Origin: Diplosphaera chodatii
Lineage: Eukaryota; Chlorophyta; Trebouxiophyceae; Prasiolales; Stichococcaceae
Assembly: GCA_032358165.1 (NCBI GenBank)
Contig: JAALGY010000057.1
Location: forward strand, 1,550,001-1,614,000
Reading direction: 5' to 3'
Length of the DNA: 64,000 bases
A program made the position numbers and the translations under genes. Positions 11,052 to 22,590 of this stretch are shown one piece after another. Each line of letters starts with the position of its first letter. Position 1 is the stretch's first letter. The notes beneath the pieces were generated by a model that saw nothing but the letters and a program-made list of their open reading frames with translations, ran no database searches and had not been told where the DNA came from.

Positions 11052-13597
11052 TCACTTGTTGCCTCCAAAGATGCTCCTGAGCGCTCTGCAGCCCAGGGGG
11101 TGGCAGGTCAGCTGATGCTGAGAAGCAGCCACGACCAGTTGCAGCTGAATAAGTGTCGAAAGACGAGTTGGTCGACACCGGGCACACACGCAGAGACCAC
11201 GCAACACCCACTTGAGGGCGCCAGAGTTGAAGACAGGCTCATCGTATTCGTCGATGAGCTTGGTGAAGCGCGGGTCCGACCGCAGTGCGTCCAGGTTCTT
11301 GTCCTCCCGGACCACCTAGGTGTGACAGGAGAACGCTGGGTGGTGCTGCTGATTGGCACACAGTTGAAAGCGTTGCGCGTGCCCCCATGCCGCGCGGCAA
11401 GCCGAGTGGCAGCCAAGTGGACCCACCGTGCTCCCTACACACAGTCAGGACAGCCGACATGGGGCTGTTTCAGGCGTGCAGCAGCCTTGTACCTTGTACT
11501 GGTCGAAGCCAAAGCGCAGCGCATCAGACAGCGCCTCCAGGCCCGGGTCCACCTGCAGCGGGGCGCCCACCTGGTCACGGTTGAACCCTTCATGACCGAC
11601 CCAGCTATCAGGTGCATGTGGTGGCGGCGGGCTGTGCACGAAGCGGGGGCGCACCGAGCCCTGCGCCGCGTAGCAGCAGGCGATGTTGTACTGCGTGACG
11701 CGGTAGATGTCGGTGATGCGGGAGAAGTTGTCGCCCACGTAGTTCTTGGGCTCCATCGCCAGCACATTCTCGAAGTCGATGAGCGCCTGCCGACAGAAAG
11801 CTAGCTCGTGACAACGTCTCATGAGGACACACCCTGCTCTCGAGGCAAGCGTTTGACATCGGCTGGTGCGGTATGACGTTGAGGGCTTTGCGACGACAAG
11901 GTGTCAGGGTCACGCACCCCCTCGATGTCCTTGGCGTTGAATTTCCCGAGGGCGCCCTCGAACAGCTGCTCCCGCTCCTGCTCCTGCTGCTTGCGCCGCT
12001 CGTAGTTGCGCGCCTGCGGGAACGCAGCGGCCGTCTGGCGGGAGATGCTGTGTGCAGTGCCCGCTGTGCGCACGGTGCCGGTGTGCTCGCATGTCACTGG
12101 ACCCACTGCCATACGTCTGCACCCCTTGAGACCCTCATGCACCAAGCACGACGGCTGCTGAGCCTGCAGATCACGCACGGGCCGGTCGAGCAGCGGCACC
12201 TGCATCTCCTTGGTGCCGACGCCATAGTTCCCGCCAGCCTTTTCCGTTTGGAACCGCTTCTGCGCCTCTGAGACCTCCTCCTCCTGCAACGACATCATGC
12301 AGGCCTCTGTACCAGATGCCACTGCAGACGGAGCTAGCAATGTGGACGCACACTGCCAGCGCCGTCTAAAAGGTGCTGACAATGCCAAGTGTAGCACTCA
12401 GCATGTAAATCCTGAGCCTCAACCGCAGATAGACCAGCACAGGCTGTACTGTAGATGGCACCGCACCTCAAAGATGCTGAGGTCTCCGTCACGCTTCAGC
12501 AACTTGAAGTAGAGGCCGCCGTTGCGTGTGCGGAGGGCATACATCACCTGCCCAAAGTTCTTTGCCTCCCAAACATCTGAGCCGAACGATGCGCTGACAT
12601 ATAGCAGCTTGTCGCCGGGCTGTGACATGGTGGCAAAGCTTCTTGAGCAGCAGAAGTGATATGCACCTTGTCAACAGCATGCATTCCATCTCAGATGCAA
12701 CCTACTGAGGTGTGCAGCACATTCCGAGGTGCTGTTGTCGAGCTGCAACACCTGCACTCTGTCATCTGTGTTGCCCGTCCGGGCGTCGGACTTGAGCACG
12801 TAGGCGGCGCCATCGTTACCGCGGCCAAACCTGATGCCGATTGGCTTGTCAATCCTCACCTGTGTCAACAGTGAAGGGTTTTGCACTTGTGATGTGCTGC
12901 TGCGCAGCATCACATGCAGCAAGACAAACCTTCTGCCTTTGCGTGATCACTGCGAAGGCCTCAACAGTCACCTCATAAGTCTCCCCCTCTGCTACCCCTG
13001 TGTCTGCCTGCACAGCCTCTGCAGCCGCACGCATGGATACAAGCGACCGGCTGTGCGCAGGTGAATGCCGCTGCCACTGGGACTGCCCTGTCGCCTGCTC
13101 AGTCAAGCACGCAGGCTGTCGATGGCGAAAAGGCCAGAGCGTCTGGCAGTCTGCAAGGAGCAGTTCTGCACAGAAGCACAAGCGCAGCGGAACGCACCCG
13201 CAGGATTTGTGCGAGCTTTGCGGGCTGTCTGCATGCTGCAAAACTTCTGCTGGCACTGACCGTGCTGGGCCTGAAGCTGGCTGTCAACCTGCGTGTCAAG
13301 ATGCATGGTGCATCTGTGTGCGCTTCAACCGAGAGCACATGCAGTGCATACGTTCTACTGTGAATTTCAGGTGTACACAATGCATCCATGTGATGACTCA
13401 TGATCGCCAGTGTCGACATGCTCAAGCAAAGAGCTGGCACATCATTGCGCACCTCCTGTGCGAGGGCAATCTGCAGGTTGACACCCGGCCACCATCGACG
13501 GTGGAATTCATGGCTGCAGCAGGGTTGCTGCGCTCGTCTCTCCGGCTTACAGCAAGGCTGATGCGGTCGGGGCTCCACCCAGCGGCGACGCAAACAT
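11052..13597 (-). CDS. TEF30: TEF30/MET1 thylakoid PDZ-TPR protein (photosystem II assembly and repair)
   Basis: This is the homologue of Chlamydomonas TEF30 and Arabidopsis MET1/ZKT, a stromal-side thylakoid protein that aids PSII assembly and repair. Proposed exon 1 is 13597-13551: [19 protein letters not shown], donor GTAAGC. After a 500-bp intron, exon 2 starts at 13050 and continues [18 protein letters not shown], then the family start [18 protein letters not shown]. Next come [20 protein letters not shown] (PDZ), [20 protein letters not shown], a basic coiled stretch ([18 protein letters not shown]), and the TPR part ([47 protein letters not shown]). The end reads [20 protein letters not shown]. 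The last mini-exon is joined so that the protein ends [14 protein letters not shown], stop 11054-11052. This agrees with the family layout of transit peptide, PDZ and TPR. Confidence 0.87.
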
Positions 13598-14434
13598 GTT
13601 TGTTGGGCCTTTGTGGCTGCGATCAGCTGCAGTTGCGATCTCTGTGCAAATGACACGTCATTGGGTACAATAACTGGCGGTGGGATCCCTTCGCCATGTG
13701 CAACTGAGGATGTCCGGCGAAATGCGTGTCATCTCACCAGTGCAACCAATGCAAATCACAGGTTTCGTTCCTTCGGACAGGTTATCTAGCGTGATGACCG
13801 TTCATACACTGCTGCTCGTGCAATGCCTGACTTGAGGTCCCACTAGATTGCTGGGTGTGCTGCTGCAGATTGGCAGAGCACCTACCCCGCTCCATTCACG
13901 GGCGGGCCTCCACAGTCAACAGGGAAGAACTTGCACTATCGTCACGACGCAGGTATGATGGCTGAATGCATGCGTCTGGCGGAAAACATGCATGTGCCTG
14001 TTGCCTGATGCCCTGGTATATGCTGTCTGTGTGAGGCAAGAAAGCATGATATTGAGCTTACATGTAACTGCTGGGCGATGTGATGCGCTATGCTGTCGAA
14101 GACCTCGTCACATATGGGAACACACCCGTTGCCCGAGCATGCACAGCGTGCATGCGCATAGCAATAAGTCAGAGCAAGTGCCCATATATCGTCGAACATT
14201 GGATACGGAACGGATGCTATCACATTCCTATGGCATCATCTGGACGTGCACTTGGAACAGGATGCTGAGCTAAGTTAGTGATGAGAATCGGCTTCAAGCT
14301 GGTTGAAGCTGATGTCAGGGCACAAGGGTCGCTAACGTGATCGCACCACGTCGGACAGGTAAGGGACCACGAGCTCGACAAGGATGTGGTACGCCCACAG
14401 CTGCACCCCCACAAAACCGCATCCGATTGCAGCT
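13598..14434. other. Divergent intergenic region, TEF30 / cathepsin
   Basis: About 840 bp between two 5' ends, so it should hold both promoters. No frame has protein-like features. I see no TATA box at a convincing distance and no RNA gene. Confidence 0.4.
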
Positions 14435-16814
14435 ATGGCAAGGATACGTCTCACCCTCGCCTGCTTACTGCTTTCGGTCGGCTCGGCGTTCAGCAGAACG
14501 CTGCCGACCCTGCAGCAGGACGATGTCCTGCTGGGCCCCAGCCAGTTTGCCACCGTCATTACGCCCGACCCACGTTACGAAGAGCTCATGTGCGCAGCTG
14601 TAGCGCACCCTGCGTTCATTTGGATGCGTTCACTGTATACCACGTGCGGCAGCAAGTGTTGGCATCCGAACGGATTGTCCGTTGCGCGCGAAGCTCCAAC
14701 GCCCTGAACGCGATCGGGCTCGCTTATACACCATGTTAAGACCCTGCATGCCGGCTGTGCACCCGTTTGCCCGGTGTCTGCCGGAGTGCAGCTTCCTCGT
14801 GTTGCTAGGGTCGTGTTGGGGGTTCAAACCTGTGACTTATGAGGTGCCGCTGGGCCTGTTTGCATGAGCAGAGTGTCTCAGGAGCACCTGCTGTCTGCTG
14901 CAGTGCTGGGCACGGTGGTAGCATGCAGCCGACGCTTTGTCAGCAACTGGGCAGCCCGGACACCTTTCCTGCCGTGCATGAACCGTGTCCAAACAGGCTG
15001 GTGCTGACCATGCAGATTGACACCGCAGCCGCACACACTGCTGGGTGCGGACCAGCTGGCCGAGTCATGGGACTGGTGGGTTCATCGCTGATTGTTGGCC
15101 TATCCATGTTGGTGTCGACTGCTCGCGCAAGAGGCTGATTGTGATGCCGTGCCACAGCACACTAATATGCCGGGTCGCTGTCGCATTGCAGGCGCAACGT
15201 GAACGGCACAAACTTCCTGTCGACGACACGCAACCAGCACATCCCGCAGGTGGGCCTGACTCGAGTTGTGCTGTGCACCATCCCTGGTGCTGTGTGTGGA
15301 TGATGCCTTGATGTTTCCTGTTTGCAAGGCAGCCCTCAGGAGGTTACACTTGTGTTACACTGCCATGCAGTACTGCGGCAGCTGCTGGGCCATGGGCGCA
15401 ACCAGCTGTCTTGCGGACCGCATCAACATCATGCGGGGCGGCGCCTGGCCTTCCGCATTCCTGTCGGTGCAGCACGTCGTCGACTGCGGCAACGCGGGCT
15501 CCTGCCATGGCGGTGCGCTCCTGCGATGCTCAGCTTGCCCAAGCTCCTACAGCAGCACTGTGGTAGCCTCACAGCACACCTGACAACTTGGGACGCCTAG
15601 GCACATACATCAGCAGACCAACCAGCTGTGTACATCACAGGATGGGACAGCATGGTGTATGTGTACGCCCACAAAGCTGGCATCCCCGATGAGGGGTGCA
15701 ACAACTACCAGGCCATCGACCAGGAGTGCAACAACGAGAACCAGTGCTACACATGCACCCCTATGGGCGGTTGCAGCCCTGTCAAGGTGAGTCGTTGGCC
15801 GACAGTACCTGCTGTCAGTGCTTCGTCTCAGAACGTTGATGGCACCAACCTTTGTGTCAATGCGCAATTTCGCAGAGCCATGATGCACAAGCGCACTATC
15901 TTATCGATGTGTAAGACGCAGCTCAGTGCGATGGCCGATACCATGCAATCATGGTGTCCTGCTGTGTATTGACCGTTTTGGTGCCGTGCTGCAGACGTAC
16001 AACAGGCTGATGGTGTCAGAGCACGGGCGCATCAAGGGCCGTGAGGCGATGATGGCCGAGATACAGGCACGGGGTCCCATCTCTTGCGGCATCGACGCCA
16101 CTCTGAAACTGGACAGCTACGAAGGTGGGCGTGCTTGGCTGTTGCTGCCATGGCATTGCAACGTACCTGGTCAACCTACCGCGAACGGCCATTGCTTCAG
16201 AGCACCGACCGTGAGTTGTGGGTGGACGGCAGGCGGCATCTTCACGCAGAGGAAGGAGTACCCAACAATCAACCACATCGTGTCAGTGATTGGCTGGGGC
16301 GTGGAGAATGGCGTGGAGTACTGGTGAGTGTCGAACGTTGGTGCTGCATGGAGTCTCTGGAGTTGTGTGCAGTCCAGTGAGCATGGTCCGGTTGACAACA
16401 AAATTGCACCTGTCTGCGCTGCTGATTTACGACCTGGCCTGGACATGGTCAGGATCGTGCGCAACTCTTGGGGAGAGCCATTTGGCGAGCAGGGCATCTT
16501 CAGGATTGTCACATCTGCATACAAGGATGCGGAGGGCAACAATGGCAACCTATACAACCTGGCTCTGGAGCACTCGTGCGGTGCGCAAGCATTTGCAGGA
16601 ATGATTGAGCCGAGTGCCCAGAAGATGCTGCAGATAGTGTGGCGCACTTGCTTGCATCAGCTTCATTTCAATCAAACTCGAGTTTGCGAGTCTGCGCTCA
16701 TGCTCCTGACAGGAACTATGTGCTGCTGCAGGCTGGGCTGTGCCGTCTGGCTTCATGAAGTACAACTCCGTCACTGGCAGTTATGCTGGTGATGTCAGCA
16801 TCAATGTGGCTTGA
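14435..16814 (+). CDS. Cathepsin X/Z-type papain-family cysteine protease
   Basis: A lysosome/vacuole-type carboxypeptidase of papain family C1. The ATG at 14435 starts a signal peptide ([20 protein letters not shown]). A short propeptide follows, as expected for cathepsin X. The mature enzyme starts near [10 protein letters not shown] (about 15050), spliced to [19 protein letters not shown] and then YCGSCWAMG, which carries the active-site Cys at about 15376. The HIP tripeptide just before the catalytic Cys is the mini-loop specific to cathepsin X and explains its exopeptidase action. Later exons hold [65 protein letters not shown], the catalytic His in [11 protein letters not shown] (about 16270) and Asn in [13 protein letters not shown] (about 16455). 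The end reads [17 protein letters not shown], stop 16812-16814. Nothing essential is missing. Confidence 0.92.
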
Positions 16815-17595
16815 TCCAGTTAGACGCAACCAGCCGTGTGGCGCAACATGCCCCGGCCCATACCAGCAGCCAGTCAGCGAAGTCCCAAAAGCGGACCTCG
16901 AGCAGGGGTCGAATCACAATAGTTGTTAGGCAGTGCCGCGCTGCAATATTGCAATAGGTCGTTCTGCAGCTTTGCAATGATATCTCCCAAGAGTTGCGGG
17001 CCCATTGGCTTGCGGGAATGCAGCATTGTACTCGGTCTGTACTCGTGCTTGTCGTTTAGCCGTTTTGTACCGTATGGTCGTCGTCTGATCGTCAGTATGC
17101 ACACAATTCTTCACTGTTTGCAGAACAAACAATTATATTGTTTGCCGCTGTAATTCGCATAGCATTGCACATCGCGCCATTGTTATGCAGCGTGAAGCCT
17201 GCACTACTACTGGTTGGACCGATGACCTCTACACTGTCAGCCTGCCTGCGGTATACATCTCACAGCAAGTGTCAGCAATCGGCTGGGTGCATTCACAGAT
17301 CAGCAATTTGTCTCACAAGAGGGTAACTACTGTTCGCACCAACCCCCTGGGGGTCCCGGTCTACATTTGATTTCGCACCCTACCATTCTGCTGCAGCTCA
17401 CGACCTCAAGCTGCAAACCTGAGAACGTCACGCAAAGTCTTCTTGCCTCCATACACTCTATTGTTGGGGCGTTTGGCAGCATTGTCGCTACTCCACGCTG
17501 TCCACTCAGGACCTGGAAAATCTGAGACAGCACCAGTGTGTGCTCCCTACCATGTGACACGACGCTTCGCTTCATAGCATACCAACGTTAGCCGC
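16815..17595. other. Intergenic region
   Basis: About 780 bp between the cathepsin 3' end and the DnaJ start. It is AT-richer than the genes (for example 17095-17160). A T-loop-like GGGTCGAATC at 16906-16915 is not part of a foldable tRNA. No gene seen. Confidence 0.45.
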
Positions 17596-18982
17596 ATGCA
17601 GATGATGCTGAACACGCCACCAGCTGCCGTGCTCCAGCCACTTCCAATTAGGGGCCATTACAGACCTTGTCAGCAGGCGCGGCACAGGTATGCATGTACG
17701 TGCAGCAGCTGGATGATGTCACGGGCAATGCCAAACGTACAGGCCTCCGGCCTCGTTCATCTTACCTGTCTGCAAGCTTGTGACTGATACCCGACTCTTG
17801 CACAGGCTTCATCATCGGCAGCGGCAGCGGGACTCAGTTCAGGTTGCGCGGCGCCATTGCGTGCGGTGTAGTGCAGCAGCAGGCAGCCAGGACTACTACG
17901 GCGTACTGGGCGTGCAGCGAGACGCGTCTGCAAAGGATATCAAGTCTGCTTTTCGGAAGAAGGCGCTGAAGCTGCACCCCGATGTCAACAAGGCGGTAAG
18001 CATGACAGACGCACCGCTGCTGCACCCCATCTGCTTGGCAGGACACCTGCGACGAGGGCTCCTCCGTGATATGAGCAACTATCATAGGCAGCTGTGCAAT
18101 GTGACCATTGCTGGTGCAACAGCCGGATGCAAAGGAGCAATTCATGGCAGCGAAAGAGGCATTCCAGGTGCTATCTGATGCCGAGACTCGCTCCCGCTAT
18201 GACCGACAGGTGGGTGCTGGTACTCCCCTCAGACGCACTCGCACGCAAGAAGAGCACACAGCTACATGAGTGGTGTGTGGCTTGTGTAGATGCTCCATTG
18301 ATGACGGTCTTGCAAACTACAGGCGAGAGGTTCTGGGGGGTTCGATTGGGGCAACCCCTTTGGCAGCGTCGGCTTCAGTGGCGGCAGCAGCACCAGCAGC
18401 AGCAGCAAGGGCAGCGGGTCCCAGCGCAAGGGGCAACCAGAAGAGGAGTTCTATGGACTGAGCGCGTTCTTTAACGATGTTGAGCGGGAGTGGAAGGAGC
18501 GGCGGCGGCGGCGGCAGAAGGAGCCGGCATCCCTGTGGGAGGAACTCGCCGACATCGGCGAGGAGTTTGTAAGTATCGCCTGCAGCCAAGTGCTTTACAA
18601 CTCAACGAATCTCGCATCCCAGCACAAAATGGCCGATACGGCAAAACACTTCGGCTGCAGCCCGCACCTGTTCTCTTGTGTCATGTTTCATCTTGTAACT
18701 TGTGCTCATGCGCAGGTTGAATTCTTGGAAAGGGAGCTGGGCCTGCCTTCCTATGAGGCCGAGGCACAGGCCGCCAGCAGCAACAGCGACAGCCGCAATG
18801 CAGCCGCGAGGCAGGCGGCGGCCAGCGCCACGCAGCGCGCCGACAGCGGCGCACAGACAGCAGCCCGGCGGGCAGCAGACAGTGCCGCCAGAGCAAAGCA
18901 GGATGCCGAGGCCAGGGCCAAGGCAGTCAACGACGACGTAGAGGACATGCTTGCTGAGCTCAAACGTAAGCGTGGTGGATAA
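17596..18982 (+). CDS. Plastid-targeted DnaJ (J-domain) co-chaperone
   Basis: J-domain proteins stimulate the ATPase of Hsp70. Exon 1 (17596-17687) and exon 2 (from 17806) join across a GT-AG intron. The result is a basic, acid-free leader ([20 protein letters not shown], then many Arg/His) that suits a chloroplast transit peptide. Exon 2 then runs [20 protein letters not shown] and [12 protein letters not shown], with the HPD motif that activates Hsp70 (about 17976-17984), and ends at 17995. The third exon gives [20 protein letters not shown] and RSRYDRQ, completing the J domain. After it comes a Gly/Ser-rich linker ([17 protein letters not shown], about 18380-18420) and the acidic/basic [20 protein letters not shown] stretch. 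The Ala-rich helical tail ends at 18982 ([10 protein letters not shown]). No zinc-finger or C-terminal DnaJ substrate domain is present, so it is a short type III J protein. Confidence 0.85.
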
Positions 18983-19643
18983 GAAGCAGTAAACTATGAG
19001 TTTTGGCATGCCTGGGTGCACTTGCTTGACATGAGAGCATCTGCGCCTGCCGGCTGCAAATTGATTTGCGTACTGCGTGCAGTCACCCCGAGTAATGTGC
19101 TTTGATGATATGCAACTGCTTGGCAGACAACAGCAGCACCCATCCCAGATGGAGGGGCGTTGTAAGACACGATGTTGCTGGGATGCTGCACGTAGAGTAC
19201 GTAAGTAGGGCTGCCTCGTGCCATGCCGTAATGGTGACTAAGCACGCTGCAACATTGCGCAGCACAAACGTGCTGCTCGAGTATACACTGCTCTCATTAG
19301 CATTGAGAGATGCAGAAAGCCTTGCAGGCTGTCTTTGGACATTTGAGTACCTGAGATCATACCTGCAGTCCTGCAAGGAACACTTCACCACCTGCTTCAA
19401 TTCTTCCGTTCTCCAAACTAGGATTTGTGTTCGGCGACCTGCATGGCAATTCTCTGAGGCTGCTTCGAGAGCCTTAAGAGGGTTCATCAGCCGAGGACCT
19501 TTGACTGTAGTTGGCGGGTCGTTGGCAAGCCAGCATTGGAGGCGTCAGAGCGGAGGCGCCACCTGGTAGAGCTACTGGCCACACGGCATCAGGCTCAAGA
19601 CGGAGCTTGCTGACGCTGGGCGCGGCAAGGGCTACCCTCCGTC
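18983..19643. other. Intergenic region
   Basis: About 660 bp. Open frames on both strands (19102-19569 and 19083-19487) overlap head to head, and neither resembles a known family. Probably DnaJ 3' UTR plus the promoter of the next gene. Confidence 0.4.
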
Positions 19644-21860
19644 ATGGAGGGCATGTCGGGCCACAAACATGATGACTTTGCGCCGCACGGTGCTTTCTTG
19701 GGACATGCTGTGCCGGTGAGCGACACGAACCCGAGGTGCCTGGTCATGGTTGAGCTGTTGTGACACCTGAGAAGCAGGGTCTTCCCAGTGCCTACGCGCT
19801 GCCGCAGGGAAGCTTCTTCATCATCTGGTCCAGCTGGTGGCTGTTCTCATGCATGCGGGAACACATCCTGTCCACCCCCGCCAGACCATACCGCTCAAAG
19901 TGCGTCTGATGTCCGGCACTGGTTGCTGAGACCGAATTCAGCGTTGCAAGTGCCAAACATGATAGCTGTAGTGTCTGTTACCAAGCACACTTGGTGGTCT
20001 GCTGCAGGGCCTGGTTCGAATTGTCGCTGCTACCCGGTGTGCCACTAGAGCCATACTTCAAGATCTTCTTCACCTTTGTTGGCATCTTCGGCGAGCTGTG
20101 GGTCGGCCAGAAAACTTTCACGTGAGCGGATCTGAGGATCATGCAGATCATTTTCCGCTGATGACAAACCGTGCTTCACTTGATGGTACACAGGACCTCT
20201 TCTGTGACGGCACTGAACAATCGGGAGCATGCCAATCTGCAGTGCTGCTGACTTGTCTGCGGCTGAGGCAACACCATCACTGCATGTGCAGGTACATGTT
20301 CGACCCAGATGGCACCTTCAACGACAACCACATCAACAACTGGCAGCATGCCGCCATGTATTTTGGTTACATGGTGGCTGGCATCGTGGATGCTGCAGCC
20401 CACTTCTCAGACTTGCCAGCAGACAGCGGCCAGGTGCAGCCTGCTGGATATGCAAGTTGGATGTGGCCAGCGTACTTCCGTCATTTCTGGGTCCCTCCAC
20501 ACTGCACACATCTTTGCATGCCGAGCCAAAGGTTGTCAAACGCTGCAGGCTGCACTAGCTGTGGCTTTCATTGTGGAGGGCCTGCTGCTGGGCTTCCACC
20601 TCAAGGGGTCCCCCCTCGAGGTGCACATCGTATCGCAGAGCGCCTGTGCTGCATCAAGACACTCTGGTCATCTGTCTGCCTGCTCTGACGCTGTGCCACA
20701 TGTCCGCACGCCCCGCAACAGTCGTGCAGCGTTGGTGCACTGCATGCATCAACAGCTGGGGCTGCTCTGACTGCAGCCCCTGGCCGCAGGTGCTGGTGCA
20801 CAAGATCCTGGTGATCACCATCGCGGCCAGCGCGGCGGTGATGCTGGCGGAGATGCGGTACAAGGACAATGTGCTGCTCACCGTCGCGCGCGCGCTGCTG
20901 GTCGGCCTCCAGGGCATCTGGTTCATCCAGATCGGCTATATCATGTTCCGCCGTGCGTGCTGCACACGGATGCAACCACATGTGTTCATGCAGTCCAGCC
21001 CTCCAGATGTGATGAGCATAGCCTCGTTGAGCACAGCCAGGTTGTGTTTCTAAGATAAGCTATGCTCTTACCTAAGCATGCCCTTACTAAGGAAGCTGCA
21101 AAGTGATGCCAGCTGTCGCAGCCAGCTCCCTGGTGGTGCTGGTGCAGGCCTGCCGCAGTGGGACCCGCACTCGATGAAGGGCGCCATGATGGCGCCGGCG
21201 CTGTACTGCCTGGACATCATGCTCCTCACCCTCGGCGCCCTCGCCGGTGCGCTGCGCAGCCCCTGCCACAAGCGCTCTACACCCTGGCCCTTACTACATC
21301 AGCCTGGTCGCGTGTGCTGCTGACAGCTCTGCTACCCGGCCTGTACTGTCTGCGTGCCTCAATTCATCACCTCCAGCATGGGCTCCGAGAGACCAGCGGT
21401 CGAGCTGTGCCTGGTGGGCGCCACGCAGTGTACATGGTGCTGCGGGTGGTGCTGGTGCGGCTGCATGGCGGCGCCCTGCACGCCCACCAGCCGCTGCGCC
21501 AGACCGACGAGGAGTGGTCGCTGCCGGTGGATGGGGAGTCCGCCCAGCCAGGTGACACGTGTGACCAGTGGCGTGGATTCCCTCGTTGCAACCTGCCGTT
21601 TGTACGCAACAAAGCCGCAAGGCTGTCAACCCATGGTAGTGTGCTGCGTGCATCCACAGCCAAGCCAGCACCCTATCAACTGCTGATTGATCGTGGACCG
21701 TAATGCGCCTCTCTCGTGCTTTTGGGCAGGCACCCTCAAGCTGGATGGTCTGCCTGGCGGCCATCTCAATGGTCGTGCCGGACGCAGCGCAGCACGGCAG
21801 AATGGTGCAGTGGCGAGCCAGTGGTCACCCGCCAAGAGCGTGCAGCTGGCTGATCTGTGA
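19644..21860 (+). CDS. TMEM45 / DUF716 family multi-pass membrane protein
   Basis: Function in algae is unknown; plant and animal relatives are multi-pass proteins of internal membranes. The ATG at 19644 reads MEGMSGHKHDDFAPHGAFLG and splices into GSFFIIWSSWWLFSCMREHI. This matches the family start (a GH-rich head, then G-x-x-F near W-W). Further exons hold LEPYFKIFFTFVGIFGELWV, FNDNHINNWQHAAMYFGYMV (conserved Asn-x-x-His of the family), ALAVAFIVEGLLLGFHLKG, VLVHKILVITIAASAAVMLA, RALLVGLQGIWFIQIGYIMF and MKGAMMAPALYCLDIMLLTL. About seven membrane segments are seen. The C-terminal exon joins as ESAQP-GTLKLDGLPGG and ends at the TGA at 21858-21860. The tail is polar and short. Confidence 0.8.
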
Positions 21861-22590
21861 AGGGTTCATAATGTGGGCAATGAATCTCTGGACACAGGCT
21901 CTGCACATGGTCGCTGATTGCTTGCATCGGCACCATCACATAATGGTGCCTTGACACTTGCATGCGCTTTCGGCTTGCTACATTCAAACCTGCAGCAAGA
22001 CTACCGTAGTCACAGCAGGAAACCTGATAGAGAAGTCCAATGGATGTCAGCGAGACACCAGCTGGATATCATGCTGATTATCAGCTGGATATACCCTGTA
22101 GCGGGATATTGGAGAAACGACTGTACTCATTCTGACAGTCATCATGATTAACAGCAGTTCAGCGCCCTGCAGTATCGGTGTTTATCTCAAACCGGCTATC
22201 AAAAATTAGAGGCAAACCCACAGTCAATGGCGCCTCGGCTGCACAGCTGGAAAGAATCTTTTGGCCGACATGATGAATGATGGGCGCAGCGGGCAAGCAT
22301 GTCCCCAGACTCTCTAGCGGCCCTATGGAGTGCCCTGCCTACACACCCACAAGTGGCGGTCTACACAACAAATGGCTGGCGATGCGGTGGAGTCACAAGC
22401 ATCGCGGCTGCCCCTGGGTGCAGCCGCACAGCGAAAGGGGGTCGAAACTACACTACTGTCTACAGACTTCCCACCCCACATAATGCAACCCCTCAAGGCA
22501 AGAAACGGCCGGGGGCTGCTGGTCTTACAATCGCATTCCGTAGTGTGCCCGGCGCGGAATGGTGCACTGCAGCAGCCACGTCGCTCTGTA
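21861..22590. other. Convergent intergenic region at the left edge of the sunscreen-type cluster
   Basis: About 730 bp between two 3' ends. It holds a direct repeat, CAGCTGGATAT, at 22059-22069 and 22082-22092, and AT-rich patches around 22140-22220. No gene or transposon end was recognised. Confidence 0.45.

Noticed and set aside
14815..14840. Another T-loop-like stretch (GGGGGTTCAAACCTG)
   Set aside because: Lies in an intron of the cathepsin gene and no cloverleaf folds around it.
16895..16920. tRNA-like T-loop (GGGTCGAATC)
   Set aside because: No acceptor stem, D arm or anticodon arm can be formed around it.
19083..19569. Overlapping open frames on both strands between DnaJ and TMEM45 genes
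   Set aside because: No family features, no compatible splice sites, composition of non-coding DNA.
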